Notes under the pieces: generated by a model
Told to the model about the DNA's origin: nothing
The model's input: the letters and a program-made list of their open reading frames with translations, nothing else
The model's database searches: none
Part shown: piece by piece, positions 61,262-64,000 of the stretch
How positions within the stretch are numbered: position 1 is the stretch's first letter
How the letters are laid out: the number at the start of each line of letters is the position of its first letter
Position numbers and translations under genes: made by a program
Assembly: GCF_036322705.1 (NCBI RefSeq)
Contig: NZ_AP027270.1
Location: 2,233,501-2,297,500, forward strand
From: Maricaulis maris
Lineage (GTDB): Bacteria > Pseudomonadota > Alphaproteobacteria > Caulobacterales > Maricaulaceae
DNA length: 64,000 nucleotides
Direction: 5' to 3'

Positions 61262-61831
61262 TCACGGCCGCGCTTCGAAGGCATCACAGGGTTCATTCAG
61301 CTGTCGATGGCAGCCGGCCTCCACCCAGGGCTTCAATCGCCCGTCGATAAAATGGAGCCAGACCGAACGGACCGCACCGGCGACCTCGGCGTCCACCTCC
61401 CCGGCCATCCGCAGATCAACGGTAAAACGGGTCGCGCTGCCGGTCTCGGTCTGCGTTTCCGCGAGCGTCCAGCTGGTTACCATGTCAAACGCCCGGCCCG
61501 ACAGGCCAAGCGGTCCATGCAGGCGGAGCTGGTTGGGTGCCTGCACGAAGATCACCCGGGCATGCAGCATGCCATCGTCGGATCCCGGTTCGAAGCGCTC
61601 GTAAAAGCGGCCATCGAAGCGGGGTTCGATCACCATCTCGGCCGGGTCCGGCCAGTAGCTGTGGTCCCACCATCCGGTCACATCACCGGTCGCGGCGTCA
61701 AAGACCTCGCTGACCGGGGCATCGATCTCGACGGTGAAACGGGTGGAAAAGCCCTGCGGCTCAAAGGGTTCAATGACGGGCTCAGCCTGTTGCAGGCTGG
61801 CCGTCAACACGATCGCGGCAAGAATGGACAT
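61262..61831 (-). CDS. SRPBCC (START-like) protein, exported
   Basis: The 189-residue product begins with a short hydrophobic signal (MSILAAIVLTASLQQAEP) followed by an SRPBCC/AHSA1-type domain: RFTVEIDAPVSEVFDAATG, VTGWWDHSYWPDP, then FDGRFYERFEPGSDDG and the VTSWTLAETQT strand. The fold binds hydrophobic ligands; the role is unknown. It lies 37 bp upstream of the Lon-domain gene, on the same strand. Confidence 0.85.
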   Translation of the reverse strand: MSILAAIVLTASLQQAEPVIEPFEPQGFSTRFTVEIDAPVSEVFDAATGDVTGWWDHSYWPDPAEMVIEPRFDGRFYERFEPGSDDGMLHARVIFVQAPNQLRLHGPLGLSGRAFDMVTSWTLAETQTETGSATRFTVDLRMAGEVDAEVAGAVRSVWLHFIDGRLKPWVEAGCHRQLNEPCDAFEARP

Positions 61832-61881
61832 GCGACACTCCCCGATTATCGGGAAAGGCTAGCGCCGCATGTCCGATAGCG

Positions 61882-62394
61882 CTAGCGGCTCATGCCCATC
61901 ATGTCGGCCTTGCCCAGCGGCGCACCGAGTTGACGCAGGATATTGTAGGCCGTCGAGGCGTGGAACAGCGCGTTGGCAATCACGAAGTTCTGGAGATAGG
62001 CCTGACGCGGCAGGGTCATCTCGCGATCACGGCCGGCCGGGAAGGTAATGCTCGCCTCGGGATCGGCATCGATGACGCCGGTATCAAGGGCCCAGACCGC
62101 CTCACGTGCCTTGGCGATCCGCGCCCGCAGATCGGCAAAACTGGTCTCTTCGTCCGGCAGGGAGACCGGATCGACACCGGCAAGCCGCGACATGCCGCGC
62201 ACGGTAAAATCGGAAACCAGCTGGACCTGGCGCGCCAGGGAGAACATGTCCGGCGACAGCCGCCAGTTCAGCCAGACACTGTCCTCAACGCCCTTCTCTT
62301 TTGCGTAGGCCTCGCCCTTGGCGAGTATGCCGTCGAGCGCGCGATAGACTTGGTCGAGCTGTGTCATTGCAACGGATGACAAGGTGATGGTCAT
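61882..62394 (-). CDS. DUF1993 domain protein
   Basis: The 170-residue product is a four-helix DinB-like protein of the DUF1993 family: VYRALDGILAKGEAYAKEKG, LAPDMFSLARQVQ-like text (LSPDMFSLARQVQLVSDF), and a C-terminal LQNFVIANALFHASTAYNIL with LGKADMMG. Family function is unknown, possibly a metal-dependent enzyme of the DinB superfamily. The start at 62394 is chosen by family N-terminus. Confidence 0.9.
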   Translation of the reverse strand: MTITLSSVAMTQLDQVYRALDGILAKGEAYAKEKGVEDSVWLNWRLSPDMFSLARQVQLVSDFTVRGMSRLAGVDPVSLPDEETSFADLRARIAKAREAVWALDTGVIDADPEASITFPAGRDREMTLPRQAYLQNFVIANALFHASTAYNILRQLGAPLGKADMMGMSR

Positions 62395-62582
62395 GATGCT
62401 TGGTCTCCCCACTGATTGGTGTCGCACAAGTGGGGAGCCGGCACCGGATCGGCAAGATGCGCCGCCTGTGACGCGCCGCCGACACGCATCCGGAACGCAC
62501 AAACCGGGAGCCGCAGGGCGGCATCCCGGTCATGCTGGTCGATTGCGGTCGAGGGACAGGATCACCGGATCCGTCGCCGGTA

Positions 62583-62972
62583 TCAGGCGCGCTCGCCCCA
62601 GCGGCAGAGCAATTCGCCCTGCGCACTCCAGGTCGAGAGGCTGGCGTTGAAATCGGTCTCCATGTCGAGGGTCACATCGGACAGGATGATGGCCCGTTCA
62701 CCGAAGGGTTCGATATCGCCGGCCTGGCGGATGTCGAAGGAACCGCCACCGGTCCGCTGTGTGATCACCATGTCCCAGGTGGAGCCGGCCTCAGGCCCGC
62801 TCCAGGCCGTGATCACGAGACCATCAGCCGTCTCGGTCAGGTCGATGCCGCAGGCGGCGCCGGTATCAAGCTCGGCGAGACGTGCCTCGGCTGGGGCGCC
62901 GTCCACTTCGACCGCGAACCAGATGCTGGCCAGTGCCGCCAGCGAACTCAGGGAAATCAATTTCATACCCAT
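62583..62972 (-). CDS. csgH: CsgH-type curli assembly protein
   Basis: The 129-residue exported product has a hydrophobic leader and then the CsgH core: ACGIDLTETADGLVITAWSG, TWDMVITQRTGGGSFDIRQA and a C-terminal CRWG that may form a disulfide with the first Cys. CsgH of alphaproteobacteria inhibits premature curlin polymerisation, in the way CsgC does in enterobacteria. It follows the curlin gene by 70 bp, probably as one operon. Confidence 0.85.
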   Translation of the reverse strand: MGMKLISLSSLAALASIWFAVEVDGAPAEARLAELDTGAACGIDLTETADGLVITAWSGPEAGSTWDMVITQRTGGGSFDIRQAGDIEPFGERAIILSDVTLDMETDFNASLSTWSAQGELLCRWGERA

Positions 62973-63042
62973 GTCAGCCTCCTTGGCTGGGGCGGCCCGG
63001 TCGGCGCAGCGGCGAGAGGCCGCTGCGCCCGGCGGGGTCGTC

Positions 63043-63555
63043 CTAGTGGTCGCCCTGGATGACCAGGGTCACATTACCGGAACCGGTCTGGCGAACGTGG
63101 GCCGACTGGCCATTGCCAACCTGGATCACGCCGGCGGCATTGTTGTTGCCGTACTGGTCGGTGGTCGCCGTGTTGTTGCGGCCCATCTGGGACACACCAA
63201 CGATGTTGCGGCTGCCGGTCTGAACGCTCGAAGCGTAGTTGTTGCGGCCTTGCTGACCGAGAACCGCGTCATTGTGGCGGCCATACTGGTCAACATGCGC
63301 TTCGTTGTAGCGGCCATTCTGGCCAACCGTGGTGCCGTTGTGGGCGCCGTCCTGGATGACCGTGACGTACTGGCGCTCACCACGCTGGTTGATCACCATG
63401 CGCTGACGGTAGCCCGTCTGGCGGCCGGCGATTTCGTTCTGATAGCCCTGCTGGGCGATCGAGACGCGGTTGCGCGACTGAGCGTCGGCAGCACCGACCG
63501 TCCCGAGGATGGAAACTGCCGCAAGGGCGCTGGCGATGAGAAAGCGGGTCTTCAT
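63043..63555 (-). CDS. curlin (CsgA/CsgB-like) amyloid subunit
   Basis: The 170-residue product has a signal peptide (ASALAAVSILGTVGAADAQ) and about six imperfect curlin repeats of the type QxGxxNxAxVxQ: VGQNGRYNEAHVDQYGRHND, LGQQGRNNYASSVQTG, VSQMGRNNTATTDQYGNNNA and a final VRQTGSGNVTLVIQG. These beta-strand repeats polymerise outside the cell into amyloid fibres for adhesion and biofilm. Export needs CsgG, which is not in the window. The curlin chaperone gene csgH follows. Confidence 0.9.
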   Translation of the reverse strand: MKTRFLIASALAAVSILGTVGAADAQSRNRVSIAQQGYQNEIAGRQTGYRQRMVINQRGERQYVTVIQDGAHNGTTVGQNGRYNEAHVDQYGRHNDAVLGQQGRNNYASSVQTGSRNIVGVSQMGRNNTATTDQYGNNNAAGVIQVGNGQSAHVRQTGSGNVTLVIQGDH

Positions 63556-63714
63556 GATGAATACTCCATTTGTGCTGGCCGACGCCCGATGCATCGAAGC
63601 CTGACCTCTGTTTTAAAGAGGGGTGGATGAGTGAATGCTGAGGGAAGCATTCATAGTCAGAACAGGTAGATGAACGGACCGGGGCATTCTGTTCATGTGT
63701 CTGATCGACATAAG

Positions 63715-63746
63715 AAAAAGGCCCGCCACTGCGAACAGGGCGGGCC
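63715..63746 (-). terminator. Rho-independent terminator upstream of the curlin gene
   Basis: An 8-bp stem GGCCCGCC / GGCGGGCC closes an 11-nt loop and ends in CTTTTT on the minus strand, 27 bp after the stop of the right-edge gene. Confidence 0.75.
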
Positions 63747-63773
63747 AGTTTGGGGTCGGAGAGAAAAGTCGGA

Positions 63774-64000
63774 TCAGTCGTAGCGGCACTGGGCCGGACG
63801 GGCCGCGCGAAGGCGGGCACATTGGGCGGCGGTCAGCCGGCGCGGAGCCGAGGCATCCGACTCCCGCGCAGCCGTCACGGCGGCCAGGCGGTCCCGGGCC
63901 TGCTGGGCCGGCGTGGGGCCAGTGACCGGAACATGGACAGAGCGTGCACGGACTGCCGGGCGCACACCGTCCAGCAAGGCCATCGGCATGATGTTCACTT
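63774..64000 (-). CDS. hypothetical protein, cut by the window edge
   Basis: About 75 residues are visible, ending LRAARPAQCRYD; the frame is open to the window edge, with a GTG at 63998, so the start may lie outside. The text is Ala/Arg-rich with two cysteines (QCARLRAARPAQC). I do not recognise it. A terminator separates it from the curlin gene. Confidence 0.45.
   Translation of the reverse strand, partial: VNIMPMALLDGVRPAVRARSVHVPVTGPTPAQQARDRLAAVTAARESDASAPRRLTAAQCARLRAARPAQCRYD

Overview
The window is a GC-rich (roughly 64 percent by eye) chromosomal segment of an alphaproteobacterium. The closest match I can suggest is a marine prosthecate genus of the Maricaulis/Hyphomonadaceae type. 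The reasons are the divergent arrangement carA | yqeY ... dnaG-rpoD, followed by carB and greA; an alphaproteobacterial-style DnaG that lacks zinc ligands; a curlin gene paired with csgH; and an LbtU-type porin. The genus is inferred, not shown.

Layout. 1-8.2 kb: the end of an RND efflux pump, an FMN hydroxy-acid oxidase next to a ThDP enzyme, a membrane hybrid histidine kinase and a His-rich outer-membrane porin. 8.2-13.3 kb: an accessory island. It holds dispersed and inverted repeats, nested remnants of IS3-type and IS256-type elements, an unusual flagellin gene split by a complete IS3-family element, a very small ORF and 3.4 copies of a 120-bp repeat that abut the 3' end of a tRNA(CAT) gene. 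13.5-24 kb: a SIMPL protein, panD, a secreted protein with an M23 peptidase, yjbQ, a damaged RelE/ParE-type toxin with its antitoxin, then rpoD, dnaG, a secreted beta-propeller protein and yqeY. 24.7-33.2 kb: carA, a peptide-binding lipoprotein, an HD hydrolase, a DUF2975/HTH pair, carB and greA.

33.3-45 kb: a saccharopine-dehydrogenase-like reductase, a BlaI/M56 signalling pair in which the M56 protease is fused to an M23 peptidase, an ELM1-like protein, trxB, an aldo/keto reductase, a DUF547 protein, a LysR regulator, dps and an aminotransferase. The gap between the LysR gene and dps appears to encode an undescribed small RNA. It has a chain of perfect stem-loops that expose CUCCUCCCC-type anti-Shine-Dalgarno loops and ends in a textbook terminator. 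45-53.7 kb: small membrane proteins, threonine aldolase, three stand-alone response regulators, a lipocalin and uvrB.

53.7-55 kb: a tandem array of a 348-bp palindromic element. 55-64 kb: an unknown exported protein, a YeeE/YedE pair, a ParA-like ATPase with a ribbon-helix-helix-like partner, two tandem STAS-like paralogues, a Lon-substrate-domain protein, an SRPBCC protein, a DUF1993 protein, and csgH with a curlin gene at the right edge.

The strongest leads are the multi-loop anti-SD sRNA (about 43.10-43.29 kb); the flagellin carrying a lectin-like (LamG-type) insert, whose reading frame is restored exactly if the IS and one copy of a GTA duplication are removed; the tRNA-adjacent 120-bp array; and the M56-M23 fusion under a BlaI-type repressor.
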